A DNA stretch of 64,000 bases from Rutstroemia sp. NJR-2017a BVV2 (lineage: Eukaryota > Ascomycota > Leotiomycetes > Helotiales > Rutstroemiaceae), in the NCBI GenBank assembly GCA_002946415.1, contig NJPS01000065.1, positions 124,001 to 188,000 of the forward strand. Reading direction: 5' to 3'. The notes beneath the pieces were generated by a model. That model did not search any database, was not told the DNA's origin, and saw only the letters and a list, made by a program, of their open reading frames with translations. Positions 33,434-45,136 of this stretch are shown here, one piece after another. How positions within the stretch are numbered: the first letter of the stretch is position 1; the number at the start of each line of letters is the position of its first letter. The translations under genes and the position numbers were made by a program.

Positions 33434-33440
33434 CTTTATA
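33434..33440 (-). promoter_or_regulatory. TATA box of the Cys-rich gene
   Basis: TATAAAG on the minus strand, followed by a C/A/T-rich leader, with no gene between it and 33075 apart from the predicted UTR intron. Confidence 0.45.
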
Positions 33441-34663
33441 CACCGTCACACTATTCCGACGATACGGTACCGGCCTGTTCGAGTTAATTTGGCAGACTGT
33501 TTGTCTGCCATCCGTCGCAGGATGTTCACACAACACGAGAGATGCTGTCAGCGTCAGAGGGAAAAGAATGCCTGCCGCGAGCTGGTATGCCCTCCTTGTT
33601 GGTTGCTAGTAGATGTCCGTTTAAGGGATGGGACAGGATGAGTTGGTGTTGGGAATCAGAAAGCAGCCATAGAGATATCATACCAGGCTTTTCGACAGGA
33701 ACCAACAACAGAATAGCCGTCACCCGCCGCGCAAACACCAGTTTGACCGGTAGGAAAGGATCATTCAAGGAACACATAGTGGTAGGGCGGGCAAGTATCG
33801 TTCAATCATCGCGGACAAGGGTCTTCTCCGGTAAGGCGCCATAGCGGAAAAGCGCAAGCCCACATGGACAGGACCTGAGATTATTGGAGAAATGATTTTT
33901 ATTATTCTCCCCCTTCCTTATTTTGGACCGTTGTTTTTCGCTGATTTCTCTGTCTGGCTGTGTGTGAAGGAGGAGGTGCAGGAGCGGACCAGCAAGTGAA
34001 AACCGATGATCCACACCCGAGGCAGCCAGGTTGCAGCGTGCAGCGTGCAGCTTGCAAGGAACGACCGGAAAACTAACCCACCCCCCCTCTTCTTACTGTA
34101 CTTGTATCATACCAGTACATGATCTAGCCACGATGGAGAGAGTCTAATCTGTAAAAAGGCTGTCGTAACGTATTTGCGCAAGCATCCATAAATATATTCA
34201 AGGAACAGGGGTTAATACACGCCCTCTAGGCCCACAAATGCGCGTTAAAAATCAGTCTGTACTACCTGCCTACCGGACCAGCACGGATGGAGTTACTGAA
34301 AAGGAGCTGTGGGCACGGGTAGAGGACCGGTTAGGCCTTTGAGAGGTAGCGGGGAGATGATAGATCAGGTCGCTTGTGATTCTTGACCTGACGCAACTAC
34401 CAGCCTACGAGCCTACCAACCACCATCCCACCAATCTGCCGCTACGGCCAGCCTACGTACCTACCTGATGCGATGCTTCGAGGGTTTTCCCACTACTGCA
34501 CACATGTCCCTGGAAGGTTACAATCGAAAGATTAGTGTGCTAACGTTGTACGACGAGCCTGCCATTTCGTACAATGGCCAAGCTGTCCAATAGAACATCT
34601 GGGGGCGAAGATCCGCTCAAAGTATTGCGGCTCACAACATTTCTAGGCTTTTGATTGCGAGGG

Positions 34664-34698
34664 GTGCCATGTGCCATGTGCCATAGGTCTTAGGTCTT
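34664..34698. repeat. Two adjoining heptamer tandem repeats
   Basis: Three copies of GTGCCAT (34664-34684) run directly into about two copies of AGGTCTT (34685-34698). Non-coding simple repeat. Confidence 0.75.
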
Positions 34699-37600
34699 AG
34701 GTGCTTACGGATACTGTAATGTACGTACTGTGCTGCCAATTTAGACGCCAATTAGGCTTTTCCTTGTTGCTAAACCATGCATCATGGCCTATACTACGAC
34801 CGTCTACGAAACAACTAACACCAGCTAGGTACAGACTATTTTTGTTCTCTAGGACAACTCGTAACTTACATCAACTACCAATAGTGGTTGGGTAAGGCTT
34901 CTTCTCGAAGCTTTTTTATTTTCCTTGCGCCTTCGCTAATCCGTCTCGTTCTGTAGAAAATGACCGAAACAGCGGAGAGTTGGAGAGGTGGAGATGTCGA
35001 GGGTTACAACAGAAGGATTGATCGTTCATGGTAGGGCTGTGAATCTCGCTCAATCTACCTATGAATCTATCTCTGAATCCCGGTATGGGGGCGCATCGGA
35101 CACTTCGTACCTGTATGGGCATTATCCCAAATGTTTGTTTGCCTTCAAATTTCCAATCTCATTCCCATCCCCCTCTACTAGATCCGGCAGATTATGATGC
35201 CAACATCCAACAACCGCAAAAATTGCAATACAACACTCGACCCAACTCTTTTCTTCCTCCTTTCCCGTTAATTCCCCCTTTTATCATTTTCTCCTCCTTC
35301 CGCTTTCGCCTGACCGTTATTCCCAACTGCCGCAAATTTCGAAATCCTCCTAACCTTATTGCTCGTTGCCCCCCATCCTGCCATGCATCGTTAGGGGATC
35401 GGTCCAACTTTCGTCAACGTCGACTGCCGTGGTCATTGTTACAATTGGTCCCTCGAGGACTGATCACCAACATAATTCATCAGCCCATCGTTCGTCATCT
35501 GTACTCATTCATTTCAGTGCAACTTGGCCCTACAACTGAATCATTTTACTATCCGCAGTTCCGGGATTTTATGATGCATGATTGACAGAATTCTACGATC
35601 ATTGGCAGGAGACGCCACGCCTGTGAATGCGAAAGCGAGTGCAATCTCGCGGCAACGTCTCGATGTAGATATTCCCGTTTCAAACAATTGTCCTCGGATA
35701 CAAATCCTAGAGGCGAAAAGGCTGTTACCGGCCACAGAAATAACCAAATCGGGCAGCAATCCTAGTTAGATTCGACTGATTTCGAAGGCACAAATGGCCA
35801 TTTGAGCCTTGGACAATCTGCAGAAGAAGATTATACAGCGCTAATTCCTTCATTTTCAAGCATGATAGTCTACGTCCTTCATCTCGGGGCTTCTTGGGGG
35901 CAATTTTATTCCTATGCAATATTGAAATCTGGTCGATGGAAATAGACCTACGGTTCAAGTAACTGCTTTTAGCGATTAAGTCAGATTGCGGTCAACGGTC
36001 GGTACCGGCCCGCTTATCGGTCTCCCGGCCTGCACCAAGGCTATTCCTCACTGTATAGAGCATGGTATGGGGCTTCCAACGGCTTCAGACACGATAGAAG
36101 TGGTTGTTCACCGCACCGCACGATTCTAGCATACTTTGTCAAGTCAGACGGGGCCACAAGACCTCAAATCTGCAGGGCCCCGACGTCATGCCATTTTGAC
36201 GACGGTTACTTGCAACATTGTCCGCTGTCAACTGCAAGAGATGATTGATACTGTGTTGAATGTGCGGACCTTTTTTAATTTGATTTTATGTCCCGAATCC
36301 GGATGGACCGAAACTAGTCGTCATGACCTGTTCAACTCAATCTCCTTGCGGCCTACATACATTGCTACCTGCCTACCTGGATAGCTATGCCTCTGGAACG
36401 AAATCACACTAAGGACAGATTCTGATCAATCGCTGCTCATCGTCAGTAGACAATGTGATGAGTGGCCTTGGATGTATGACAAAACCTCATAAGTTCATGG
36501 GTGACGTCTGTCAATTAGCGGCGCAGGAGAACTGTAGGCGGATAATAGACGCCGATGGCATCCTAGGCTTCGAGGACTAAGGATGATAAGGCGAAATTCC
36601 CAGCATAATCTCCTGTTCAGAGCTTCCTTGCAATCAAATGCTCTGTCGACCGCGTCAAGGCCATGGTCACACAGGACTGGCAAGGATCGATCGGAGGGGT
36701 TGTTCAGCAGACTATTGGCCGAAGTCTACAACCACTTGAGATGATATTCTACCATCTTTATATTAGGTATAGCTATGTAGCACAAGCAAGAAGCCACCTC
36801 TTTTCAACCCTTTACACGGAGGTTAAAACCACGATTCCCCTGTTAATATATTGTCAACCGTCGTCGTCCCACACATACTCCGAACTCCGGGAACACCAAA
36901 CTAGTATAGTCTTGCACTTATCTCCTAACACAGGATAAATCCAAGGTTTGCAAAATCAAACATGCAGTGAAGTTTGACTAAAAACCCTGACCACTTCAAT
37001 GAGCTGAGAGCGACCATAACTCGTCAGTCCTAGCTAAAATGAACCCCATTTTCTCCCGGCAATCCCACCAATGATCGATCGGGAGACGCTTCGTAGCTAC
37101 GAAATGTACATGATCGGGTAACACAAGTGCATACATCCGAACTTCAACTTGTGGCTAAGTAGAGCTGAACCCTGCAAGGGCGGAGATAGGAAAACATGTA
37201 CATTCTGAAGAACGACAGAAGAAGGGACGAGCTTCGGAGATACTGTATGTATCGGCAGGGTACCTACAGGCCCATCTTGTCATTGCGGAGCAAAAACTCA
37301 AGTACAGCAGCCAGTAGGTAGATGGCATGGATTGTGTATATTCGTTTATGTTGATTGTCGATTCTAGAACTAGAGCATCACAAGATAGCCAATATCACAT
37401 TCTGAGCATCATGCATGGTAAGCTAGTGGGGGAGGAGGTTCCGGAAGGTTGGAACTGAATGAAAATTTTGGCGAAAATGATATGATACGATACACAAGCA
37501 ACACAAACTATCTATCTGAAAAGAGAAACTCCCGAGCCTGCTTCTCACCTCTCCGCCACGTCTTGTTTCCTCCCTGGCGGAACTTGCAAGGAATGGGGAA

Positions 37601-37819
37601 GGAAATACGTAGGTCAGTCTATCGGTGTATGAACAACAACCATTTACCAACATCAGCTCTATTCAGCCCGGAAACACCAAGACCCGCCCTTGCATAAGAG
37701 AGTGCGAAGAACGACAAGGCATTCTCGAGTAATATCGAATCACGTCTGCCAACCAAACTTAGGAGAGGTCCAGCAGGCCCAAACTGAGGCCCGTTTGCCT
37801 TGGGCGCTTCTGTCAGCTT

Positions 37820-37831
37820 TGACGTCACGTG
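37820..37831. promoter_or_regulatory. Overlapping CRE and E-box
   Basis: TGACGTCACGTG: a palindromic cAMP-response element (TGACGTCA) sharing two bases with an E-box (CACGTG). bZIP and bHLH factors bind such sites. The nearest genes are 1.7 kb (right) and 4.7 kb (left) away, so the target is unclear. Confidence 0.45.
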
Positions 37832-38364
37832 AGCGCAATTTGTCCCGATCGTGGATTTTGGGTTTGGGGTTTGGCAACAGAGAGACTTGTTGGTGGCAGA
37901 GTTGTCATTTATCTGGTGCATGAGAGCATGCATCATCGTATAAAGGGGCTGAGTCTTTTGAGTTTGGGGGTGGGTGGTGTCGACAGGAAAAGAATGCCTC
38001 GTTGGTGCATGAAATCATGAGTGCTTTGCCGTTGGAAGGGATGGTGGAACGGACGAACTAGCTTCGATACAGAATCTCCATTTCCAGATGGGTTGGGAGG
38101 CAAAGTTAAGGTCCCAGTGCCTCTTTCATTTTACGAGCGAAGAATCCTTCATTTCTTCCTTGTGTGATTCACCGCAATGGACTTCGTTCGTGTCGAGTCA
38201 TCTTGCAGACGCCTACTTCAGGGGAACCAACAATCTGCATTTACTTTGAGAGATGGCGAATTCGAGGGGCAATTACAAGCAACAATATCTGCAGTCTCGG
38301 TGTAGAATCACCGCCGCGGATAGAGCTGGCTGTGCTTTACTGGTAGGGTCATATCATGCATCTC

Positions 38365-38389
38365 TCAATCTCCCAATCTCCCAATCTCA
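38365..38389. repeat. CAATCTCC tandem repeat
   Basis: About three copies of an 8-base unit (CAATCTCC). Simple repeat. Confidence 0.7.
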
Positions 38390-38458
38390 AAAGACTCAAA
38401 ACCGACGGCAATGCTGTCTCTCCTGATTCTCTACCCCGGATTTGTGGAGAGATCTTTC

Positions 38459-38476
38459 ACGTACGTACGTACGTAC
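38459..38476. repeat. ACGT microsatellite
   Basis: Four to five copies of ACGT. Self-complementary simple repeat. Confidence 0.8.
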
Positions 38477-39043
38477 CATCTCTACAATACTTTGGCCCGT
38501 TGATGATCATACCATCATGGCATAACATCACTTCTACCGTATGAGTGGAGTGATGCATTAATCACGCCCATGATACTCTTGGGTTTCAATTTGCCGGCTT
38601 CCAGAAAATCTTCGGCTGGACGCGGCTCCCCTCACACATGGAAAAGCCATCGTCGCAAAGTCAACGCCTTCCTGGAAACAAACATCTGATAATACATCAC
38701 ACCGGAAAGGTCCACCTATCAGAGGACGTCCTAACCTTTCGCTCAAACTCACAATCGAATGCTTCAATGCGAATTCTACCTATGAAAATGCATTCTAAAC
38801 GGCAGGCCTCGGCATCTGTTCTCGAATTCTGAGAATTGCATGTTTTGGTGTGGGGTCCCCTCTTTCACACTCCCGGATCTTATTCTTGAAGGTGCGACTC
38901 AGCCAATCAAATCGAGGTCAGCATTTCCTTACGGCTCCAATCGCATTTTCGGGCTGAAAGAAAGCTGTTTATTATCGTGACCCCTTAAATCGCATTTCTC
39001 CATTAGGAAACCGACTTCGTCGTCGCCATGCGCTGGTTCTCAG

Positions 39044-39050
39044 TATATAA
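39044..39050 (+). promoter_or_regulatory. TATA box upstream of the 131-residue protein gene
   Basis: TATATAA about 515 bases before the ATG at 39566, followed by a long C/T-rich leader (39.25-39.55 kb). A stress-element-like CCCCT lies upstream near 38980. A 5' UTR intron in the leader is possible. Confidence 0.45.
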
Positions 39051-39565
39051 TTTTGTATATTTCCATCAGTTATTGTGCTTTCATTTTGCATTGGTAATCA
39101 TCTCTGATTACGCACTGTTCATGCTTTAATGATCAGACGACCAATCTCTTCTACACGTGCATCAGTGCTGCATATCTGAGGCGTCACTGACTGATCCACA
39201 CAGTGAATTTCAAACGCAGCAAGGCCTACCTAGGAGTGGTTGCTTCCGCGAATCCCGCAGCCTTCCTTCTCATCTTACAAAAGCCCCTCCTTTCTCCCTC
39301 CAAATTTTGTTCTCTTCCCCCAAACTTCCTCTCTTTCGCCCCCGCAACATCACATCAGATCAGCAATCAACATAAATCAAAATCCACTTCCATCAGACCT
39401 GTCCTGCGACCTTCCTATCCATCCTTCTGTCACACATTCTAAACATCTTTCTCTCGCAGCCTCGGTTTCGTTTCAGGCCGGGCAAAAAACCCAAAATAAG
39501 AAACGAAAGGACGAACTTATTTCCTTGTATTTTCAACGTCACATCATCAATCAAGTTCTCCCAAA

Positions 39566-39961
39566 ATGACTTCCCCATCCCTCACCACCGCTGAAGTCAA
39601 TGACCTTGCTATGGCAGGCCAGGAGAACTTCGTTCCTGCTGCAGAAGAGTTACGACCCCACTCGTTCCTCTCGTTGGCCCCTAAGACATCGACTTCATAC
39701 CCTGCTGCTCCGATGCCGAAGTCTGAGACGCTGCATCAGACGACCGAAAGTCTCACTGCAGCTGAGACCAAAGAAATGCCCGAATTGAGCGAGCTTGATA
39801 GGGAGATGTTGCTGAAGGCTACTAGGAGTGCGAGCATGAGTAGTGACGCTTCTAGTGTGGGGGCGCAGAAGCCGAGCGGACGCTTTTTGAAGCTGGGTCC
39901 GGTGCACTTCGGTGAGAATGATGGAAAGGGTGATTGGAGTGAGCAAGTTGTTGCTGAGTAG
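39566..39961 (+). CDS. Conserved small fungal protein of unknown function
   Basis: A single exon of 131 residues. The protein is polar and largely disordered-looking: TTAEVNDLAMAGQENFVPAA at the start, Ser/Thr/Glu-rich middle (LTAAETKEMPELSELDREML), and a C-terminal block FLKLGPVHFGENDGKGDW. I recall short ascomycete proteins ending in a similar LKLGPVHFG block, annotated only as hypothetical, so conservation is likely but unchecked. It has no signal peptide, membrane segment or cysteines. A large upstream region, TATA box, CCAAT boxes and a long pyrimidine-rich leader suggest strong or regulated expression; this is inference. The 3' UTR runs toward 40.3 kb. Confidence 0.75.
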   Translation: MTSPSLTTAEVNDLAMAGQENFVPAAEELRPHSFLSLAPKTSTSYPAAPMPKSETLHQTTESLTAAETKEMPELSELDREMLLKATRSASMSSDASSVGAQKPSGRFLKLGPVHFGENDGKGDWSEQVVAE

Positions 39962-41494
39962 GGAGTCTACTTAGCTACTGCTTTTGTCACATGGGTTGAG
40001 TCGCAGATTGATCACAATGGTTACAATTAGGGTGCGAGGGGCTATTTGCTGTGTTGCGTGATCTTTATTTGCTAGACGTTTTGGGATGGAATAAGTCGTG
40101 GCATTGTTAACGATGATACTGGCAATGACGATGATCGCAGAGGCACAAACTGAAATAGCATGGAATCGTATGGGATAGAGCATTTGCGCAAGGGGCATGC
40201 TGGAAAGTGTTTCCTCGTCCTGGCGAAGTATGGATTACGAGTTAAGATTACGATCCGTTTACGAGTTTCATTTTTTGCTTTTACTCCTCAATTATCATTT
40301 TCTAAAAGCATCAAGCTAGCTATCACAAATAGTAACGAGTGATCATAATCAACGGTCGCGATCTCTCCAGCTTTTGACATAAAAAAACGTTCCCCCACAT
40401 CAGCCTTGTCGAAATGTCAATCTCATCTCACATCAGCAGCTTGTACATTACTTCTTCAATATTATGCACGTCGTACCTTCCTTCCTTTATTCGAAACATA
40501 TCGAGGCGGGTAATTCTTCAACGCGTTGCCGAGCTAAAATATTACCGGTGATCATCGCTAACGGCTGCCATTTCCGTGAGATCGCCAGCATGGCGCGGCA
40601 CTTGGTTGTTTCGGCATCCAACATGCACTATGCTGGAATCGGATCTGACGTGTATTATAGGTCGGTTCACGGGGAGTGTTGGGGTTGCGGACTTCCCCCT
40701 TCTTGTAGTTGTTGAGTACGTTAACTACTTCTTTTTTACGTTTCTCTTTTTCTTCATTCTCTAGTCGAGAATATTATCTCCCACGAGCAGAGGCGGCTGA
40801 AGTATCAAGTTGTCTTATAAACAATGCAGTTTGCTTTTTTCCAAACGTACCCTCGCATACAAATATAATATATCATATCACATTTCATGATGGACGCCTG
40901 CAGCGCGTCTTCCCGTGCGGCAACTTAGTGGTTGGCTTGCATGCATATATTATTCTTTTCTTTTTCTGGTGATGTAAGTGGTTTGTCTTTGGCTGTACGT
41001 TTAAAACTGTAAGGAGATGATGAAGATCGGTATCCATATGCATGCTAAATTCTATATATTGCCGGTTGCCGAGCGTCCGGAGAGGTTCGCGGTAGGAGGT
41101 GAGGAGATGAAGCTCGGGATGAAGAAGTACGATTGCTCTTAAGGGAGACTCGTGAAGCCCTCGCACATAGGACTCAATCGGTGACCCAGGTACTGTACAA
41201 TACGTACTCTGCACTATCACATCCTTTGTTTTTTTTTTTTTTGGCGGTGTTTGAACATTACACCATTTTGTTTACGGGTATATTCGTTTGCTCCCGATAT
41301 CCACCTGCAAACAATGATTATCAGATGCAAAGAACCTAATGCTGTGCTCAAAATGATACGTCTATAATCGCATATTATGAATGTTGATGCAAGGGAAAAA
41401 GTTTTTCCAAATATAACAGCATAGATCTGCCACTTCTTCTTTCTCAGCACCCATCCCCCAACAGACTCGTCAGTTGCTTTTACCATAGCCCAAA
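39962..41494. other. Intergenic, ~1.5 kb
   Basis: 3' flank of the 131-residue gene and promoter of the dynamin-like gene, with a 15-base T tract at about 41228-41242. A + frame at 40464-40715 has an ATG and ends CWGCGLPPSCSC, but lacks splice or promoter support. No other feature. Confidence 0.4.
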
Positions 41495-43788
41495 ATGCAG
41501 CAATTAGATGACGGCTCTCAAGATGAATCCATGGAATCCCAAACACCTCATGAGCTCAACATTTCTTCCACTTTAGAAGACCTGCAAACCGACGAGCAGC
41601 GACGAATCCTCGACACAGTCGCCAAGATTCGCAAGTGTGGCCTTGATAGTATCTTGTCGCTTCCACAGCTTGTTGTTTGTGGAGATCAGTCCGCGGGCAA
41701 GAGCTCTGTCCTAGAAGCTCTTACGGAAATTCCGTTTCCTCGAAATGACAACCTTTGTACACGATTTGCTACGGAGATTATTTTGCGACATGGTCAGAGC
41801 AGCTCTATCACGATCAAGGTGATTCCTGATTCCTCACGACCTCATGCGGAACAGGAGGCTATCAAGGCCTTTCAAGAATCCATTACCAACTTTGAAGAGT
41901 TGCCGAGGATTATGGACTTGGCAACTGCAGCGATGGGCATATCCAGTAATGATACATCTGATCCTCAAGCCCAAGCTTTTTCCCTAGACGTTTTGACTAT
42001 CGAAGTTGAAGGCCCTTCACAACCACAACTCACGTTAGTTGATATTCCTGGTCTCATCCAATCTTCAACCAAGGGAGTCTCGGACCGAGACGTCGAACTT
42101 GTGGCCGAGATCACGACCAAGTACATATCTCAGCCTTGAACCATCTGCCTAGCTGTAGTCTCTGCAACAAACGATGCTGCCAATCAACCTATCCTTAGAG
42201 AGGTCCGACGCGTGGATTCCAAGGGAGACCGAACCCTCGGTATCATCACCAAGCCAGATCGACTCCCATCCGGCTCAGGCTCAGAGAGCAAATTCTTGGA
42301 GCTAGCTCGCAACGAAGACGTCTTCTTCAAGCTCGGCTGGCACGTACTGAAGAACCGCAGCTTCGAAGAAGGCTCCAGCTCACTCATGGAACGAAATGCA
42401 TCTGAGGCGACGTACTTCCGTACATCAAATTTCAAGTCTTTGCCCAAGGAAAATGTTGGTATCGATACTTTGAGAAGTCGTCTGAGCTTGCTACTCTTTG
42501 AACACGTGAAAGAAGAGCTGCCACAGCTGCGTCAGGATCTCGAGACGGCACTGCTTAATGCACGTTTGCAACTCGGACTACTTGGCAACCGCCGATCTGC
42601 AGCGACGGAATGCAAGGCATACCTCATTCAACTCAGTATGGCTTATCACGAGACCTGCAAGGCAGCTGTCAAGAGGCATTATGAGGATGCCTATTTTCAT
42701 AAAGATGCAGACCAGCCATTCTCTATTGATTCCCCGGCTACCATCGCACGACTTCGCGCAGTAGTGCAGTACATGAACACTGAATTCTGCAAGAAGTTCA
42801 GAAGAAATGGGCATAGGTTTCAGATTGATACGTCCGATATGAATACGTCTCAGGATCCAACATTCTATGACTCGGTAAAGAATACCCCAAGCTCAGCTAA
42901 CAAGCCCATCCACATGGGCAAGGCCGGAGCAATCAAATGGATCCGTGAAATCATGATCAAGAACCGCGGACAAGAACTTCAAGGAAACTTCAACCCTCTC
43001 ATCATCGGAGAACTTTTCCGAGAACAATCCTCAAACTGGGAACGCCTTGCAGCAGATCACGTCGAAGATGTTTCACGAGTTTGCGAACGCTTTCTTGACC
43101 ACTTGCTGAAAGAAAAGTGTCCAAAAGACGTCAAAGCTAGGGTCTGGTCGTCTCGGATCGTGGACGCTCTGAAGGCTCGACGCAAGGCGGCTTTTCGAGA
43201 GCTGGAATTGATTATGGAGGATACGCGAGGTTTTCCGATCAACTATAATCATTACTACACGGATACGATCTACAATCGTCGTCAAGAGCGCCAGAGGGAG
43301 TTCCTCGAAGCCTCATTGCAGGCCGCGACAGAACATAGTCATTTGCCCGGATGCTCGTCGAACCATACTTCTGCATCAATCGACATCGAGCAAGTCGCTA
43401 CAAATTTCCTTGGCAAAGTTGATCCTGATATGGATAATTTCAGTTCTGAAGAGGCTCTTGAGTGTCTTTTTGCTATTTACAAGGTTAGCCATAGTATTTC
43501 CTTCCTTTCCTTTTCTTCTTCTTGCTAACCTCTTTCTCCATCCAGGTATCCCAGAAAACCTTCATCGCGATCATTACAACCCAGGTTATCGAACGACACA
43601 TTGTTCGCGGTCTGGAGAATATCTTCTCCCCGGTGGTTGTGCATGGTCTTTCAGATGTGGAAGTAGAGGCTATTGCTTCGGAGCCCACTTCTGCAAAGAG
43701 GCAGCGGGAGTTTTTGGAGGATCGGATTTCGAAGCTGGAAGATGGGTATGAGATTTTTAGAGGGGTGATGGGAGGTGCTACTCGTTAG
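41495..43788 (+). pseudogene. Mx-type dynamin-like GTPase interrupted by an in-frame TGA
   Basis: Two exons (41495-43483, 43546-43788; intron GTTAGC...GCTAACC...CCAG) form one continuous frame of 743 codons, apart from TGA at 42137-42139 (codon 215). The GTPase domain has G1 GDQSAGKSS, G3 LVDIPGL and G4 IITKPDRLPSGSGSE. The middle/stalk and C-terminal GED-like region (FIAIITTQVIERHIVRGLE) follow. In relatives the sequence at the stop reads ISQP-R-TICLAVVSATND, so a single CGA-to-TGA change is likely. The short product would lack G4 and the whole stalk. Everything downstream is intact, which points to a recent lesion, a strain allele, a sequencing error or readthrough. This fungal family, related to Mx/dynamin, often occurs in many copies and has poorly known roles. 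Confidence 0.8.
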
Positions 43789-44518
43789 GTTGGATCAATT
43801 TTGTGTTGAGCACTGGTGCGGAGCTCGTAATTTCGAAATCGTCGGGGTTGAAAGTCAGGATGTGTTGTTTTTCTGTGTGGTTATCTTCCTCGGGAAAAGA
43901 GAGTAATGACTTATTTTTTGAGAGATGGGAGATGGTATTTATATTTATGCTAGCCAGTCAACATTCTGTACGATCTCCATCGAAATCTAAGATACAAGAT
44001 TAATACTTTCATCGAGGAATGCAGTTCTTGATTATGACTTCTTCGAGGCCAAGATATATATACAAACCATTCCTCGCCAAAGATCAATTAATGCCAAAAA
44101 TACCTCCTAAATATTGATAACTAACCTGCAATTACTTATAAAAACAAGTTTGTGCTCTCCAAATACTCGATGGAGCACACAGCGATAGTGTTTTGCTTTC
44201 TACGGCACTTTATCGTTGCAAAGATGATGGACAAAGTACCCAAATAATCACTTGGGGTTGACATACTTTGAAAAGTTGGAAGAAGTCCCATCTAAATTGA
44301 TGATAGTTCTGAAACCAGAAACCCCTTTTACCTTTTTACCTCTTCACCTTCCTAAGAATGTAATATAGCCGCTATAAATTTTCCCCTCATATCCGTATAA
44401 TACATTCCGAAAATTTTCCCAATGAAGATCCCTCACTCGGCTTTTCAATATCCCGTAAATACCAATCCCACTCCCAGACCCAACACCACTTCACCTTCAC
44501 CCCGTCTCAACCTCTCAT
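43789..44518. other. Intergenic between convergent genes
   Basis: A/T-rich 3' flanks of the dynamin-like gene and the 2EXR gene. No supported feature. Confidence 0.4.
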
Positions 44519-45136
44519 TCAAACACCACCATCCCCACCCCAACAAACATTCCAATAAACCACCCCGTTCCTCCTCGCCTCCGCTCTAAACTTCCGTTCT
44601 CCCTCATCCCCAGCATTCCCTACACATCCCTCGCTCCGCTCCTTTCTTTCCTCCTCCGCCCCCAAGTAACCCCGCACAAAGAAATCCCTCCGCTCATCTT
44701 TGTAGCCTCGCACTGCAATCCTATCACCTCTTCGCACATAGACGTACCCTCCCTCGAGGAAATCCGCAAAAGCAGGACGGTAGTACCGTAAGGTGAGGGT
44801 GCGGGAGAGGTGGTTGAGGGTGAGGAGGGCGAGGAGTGAGGTTTGGGTGTCTTGGGGTCGGATCTTGAGTTTGTGGGAGGATGGCGGGATGGTTGTTGCT
44901 GTGGTGGTGGTAGGAGGGGCACCCGGGAAAGAATAGGTTGTGAGGGAAAGGATAGTTGTAGTGCTGGTAGTGGTAGGGAGACTGGTCCTGATTATAGGGA
45001 GATCACTGGGGCTGACTGTAGAGGGAATGATGATGATAGAGCGGGCGGGGATGGAATAGATGGCGTAGTTGAGGATTTGGATTTGGAGCTCCTTTGGGAG
45101 GAGGGTGAACTTGTGGAATGTCTGGGGAAGAGACAT
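44519..45136 (-). CDS. 2EXR-domain protein
   Basis: A single exon of 205 residues. The N-terminal FTLLPKELQIQILNYAI resembles the 2EXR domain, an F-box-like helix found in large families of fungal proteins of unknown function. A Thr/Pro/Ser-rich insert (TTTATTIPPSSHK) follows, then LLTLNHLSRTLTLRYYRPAF, the usual second 2EXR helix (cf. L-xx-C/N-xx-SR). The C-terminal third is Arg/Glu-rich and weakly conserved-looking. This group may act in ubiquitin ligase adaptors, but this is unproven. No intron is needed. Flanks are intergenic on both sides. Confidence 0.65.
   Translation of the reverse strand: MSLPQTFHKFTLLPKELQIQILNYAIYSIPARSIIIIPSTVSPSDLPIIRTSLPTTTSTTTILSLTTYSFPGAPPTTTTATTIPPSSHKLKIRPQDTQTSLLALLTLNHLSRTLTLRYYRPAFADFLEGGYVYVRRGDRIAVRGYKDERRDFFVRGYLGAEEERKERSEGCVGNAGDEGERKFRAEARRNGVVYWNVCWGGDGGV

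Larger units (their letters stand above)
33441..39565. other. 6-kb gene-poor region
   Basis: No supported protein gene across about 6 kb. It holds the Cys-rich gene promoter (left), short tandem repeats (34032-34052, 34664-34698, 38365-38389, 38459-38476), and repeated CCTAC/TACC words (34.26-34.47 kb, 36.35 kb). A C/T-rich leader-like stretch on + (35.2-35.6 kb) is followed by a 63-codon ATG frame at 35578-35769. A CRE/E-box composite lies at 37820-37831. CCAAT boxes occur near 38905 and 38938. At the right end is a TATA box with a long pyrimidine-rich leader for the 39566 gene. Long non-coding transcription is possible but not demonstrable from sequence. Confidence 0.45.

Noticed and set aside
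35061..35585. 174-codon + strand frame
   Set aside because: The composition follows the C/T-rich DNA (Pro, Phe, Ser, Leu runs); it looks like an untranslated leader rather than a protein.
40464..40715. 83-codon + frame ending in a Cys-rich tail
   Set aside because: Considered as another Cys-rich mini-gene, but the cysteines are only at the extreme end, and there is no promoter, splice signal or family pattern.
42122..42159. An intron removing the dynamin stop codon
   Set aside because: The only GT...AG pair spans 38 bp and would delete conserved residues (ISQP-x-TICLAVV), so the stop is taken as real in this sequence.
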